This document shows, in pieces, positions 35,553 through 36,371 of a DNA stretch of 36,371 nt. A model generated the notes under the pieces. It was not told the origin of the DNA, searched no databases, and was given only the letters and a program-made list of their open reading frames with translations. Location of the stretch: positions 1 to 36,371 of the forward strand of contig JANYEN010000025.1 of the NCBI GenBank assembly GCA_025363115.1, written 5' to 3'. The DNA comes from Alphaproteobacteria bacterium. Its GTDB lineage: Bacteria; Pseudomonadota; Alphaproteobacteria; Rickettsiales; Deianiraeaceae. Numbering within the stretch: the first letter of the stretch is position 1; the number at the start of each line of letters is the position of its first letter. The position numbers were made by a program, and so were the translations under genes.

Positions 35553-36371
35553 TTAGACAAATCTAATTCTTGGAACAGAACTAAATTTAGTATTTAACCA
35601 ATTAAAATATTGGCTTATAGTATCTACCTGATCATCGTGTTTAACATTTGGGAAGCCAACAATTTCTTCAATTAAATCATCTAAAAAAATATTATTTTGA
35701 GGTAAACAAAATATTCCTGATTCAATTGCAATCATCGCTTGAGCAAATCTGGTTATTTTATCGTGTCTTGGTATAATACCTATAATGGTACTATATTTAG
35801 TTTTCAATTCTCTTATTAGGGCACTTCCCACGGCTCTATCTTCAACTAATACTGCAAACGGATTGTGTTTGTTAATAATAAGATTTAATTCTTGCTTTAA
35901 ATCAACATAAGAAAGTTTTTTTCTTATTAAATCGATTAAATAATGTTTATTGTTACCCTGATCAAAACCAAATATAGAAATTACGCTATAATCGCTACTT
36001 TCGGAGGTTTCAATAGCGCAGTCAATACTAATTATTGTTAATAAATTATCGGGCAAAATAGAATAATATTTAAACCATTTTTCTTTAATAAATCCGCTTT
36101 CAGCGCTGGAGGGATTTTGTTGGTATTGAGCGGCAAATGTTTTACTACCAATGTCGCTTTTTATTTTATATAACATATCTATGTTTTCTCTATTTTTATC
36201 TAATGCTTCATCATTATTACGGATATGATATATTTTATTATTAAGTTTTATCGACTCGGTTTTTTCGGATATTGCAGGCAAAACAATTTGATGCCAATTA
36301 TGTTTTTTATTAGTTAAATAGCCCGTCAAATCATCTTGATGTAACCTCTGCATTACCAAAATAATTCTTCC
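35553..36371 (-). CDS. Phage/GTA-type terminase large subunit, C-terminal part (5' end outside window)
   Basis: The frame is open to the window edge and encodes 272 residues. The start of the visible part, RIILVMQRLHQDDLTGYL, matches the end of the terminase ATPase domain (VMQRLHEDDLTG family pattern). The rest is the RNase H-like nuclease: ISIDCAIETSESSDYSVISIFG with the first acidic residue, LVEDRAVGSALIREL with the second, and KHDDQVDTISQYF (HDDxVD) with the third. All nuclease signatures look intact. No other phage gene is visible on this side. A GTA-like terminase standing alone is known in Rickettsiales; whether a cluster lies beyond the edge cannot be seen. Confidence 0.88.
   Translation of the reverse strand, partial: GRIILVMQRLHQDDLTGYLTNKKHNWHQIVLPAISEKTESIKLNNKIYHIRNNDEALDKNRENIDMLYKIKSDIGSKTFAAQYQQNPSSAESGFIKEKWFKYYSILPDNLLTIISIDCAIETSESSDYSVISIFGFDQGNNKHYLIDLIRKKLSYVDLKQELNLIINKHNPFAVLVEDRAVGSALIRELKTKYSTIIGIIPRHDKITRFAQAMIAIESGIFCLPQNNIFLDDLIEEIVGFPNVKHDDQVDTISQYFNWLNTKFSSVPRIRFV

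Noticed and set aside
1..36371. tRNA, rRNA, CRISPR arrays or riboswitches
   Set aside because: No cloverleaf with a GGTTCGA-type arm, no regularly spaced direct repeats and no recognisable riboswitch core seen in any intergenic stretch.

Overview
The window is very AT-rich and densely coded. It looks like a chromosome segment from an alphaproteobacterium of the order Rickettsiales, probably an intracellular or protist-associated lineage. The main reasons are the rplKAJL-rpoB cluster, RpmE next to a degenerate second VirB4 (the rvhB4-II type known from Rickettsiales), a lone GTA-like terminase gene, GatB, a GT25 glycosyltransferase, the isolated NuoJ and the strong A/T codon bias. Family level cannot be fixed from sequence reading alone. 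TGA appears to be an ordinary stop (it ends the MFS gene), so the standard bacterial code fits.

Layout. 1-7437 (minus): gatB, a large unknown protein with an N-terminal EreA/ChaN/TraB-like motif set, ruvC, rplK, rplA, rplJ, rplL and the 5' part of rpoB. 7614-13592 (plus): a close-packed run with a SAM hydroxide adenosyltransferase-like protein, a small acidic protein, a GT25 glycosyltransferase, secA and a bifunctional ribBA. 13593-17464 (minus): a gene graveyard holding a type III restriction-modification pair (res and mod, both broken by frameshifts and stops) and an IS1595-type transposase pseudogene directly against the truncated 5' end of mod. 17523-21644 (plus): promoter, rpmE, virB4-II lacking Walker motifs, and an MFS transporter. 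21600-23208 (minus): nuoJ and a putatively exported protein. 23427-26405 (plus): a 992-residue coiled-coil/disordered protein with eukaryotic-like short motifs, the best effector candidate. 26598-27089: a small membrane protein (MreD-like?). 27083-33324 (minus): uvrA, a large prepilin-like protein with an (AG)11 microsatellite at its promoter, and an intact DNA methyltransferase-HNH fusion. 33410-34372 (plus): rpoZ and rsmD, ended by a hairpin terminator. 34443-36371 (minus): an outer-membrane barrel gene broken by an in-frame TAA, and the C-terminal part of a phage/GTA-type large terminase running off the window.

Together the window mixes core information-processing genes (transcription, translation, DNA repair, Sec export) with envelope and secretion genes. 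Around these lie relics of mobile DNA and restriction. The points most worth a second look are the large candidate effector with a dynein-light-chain-like motif, the microsatellite next to the prepilin promoter, the degenerate VirB4 without a VirB3 neighbour, the methyltransferase-nuclease fusion that survives while the type III system has decayed, and the nonsense-interrupted outer-membrane protein.
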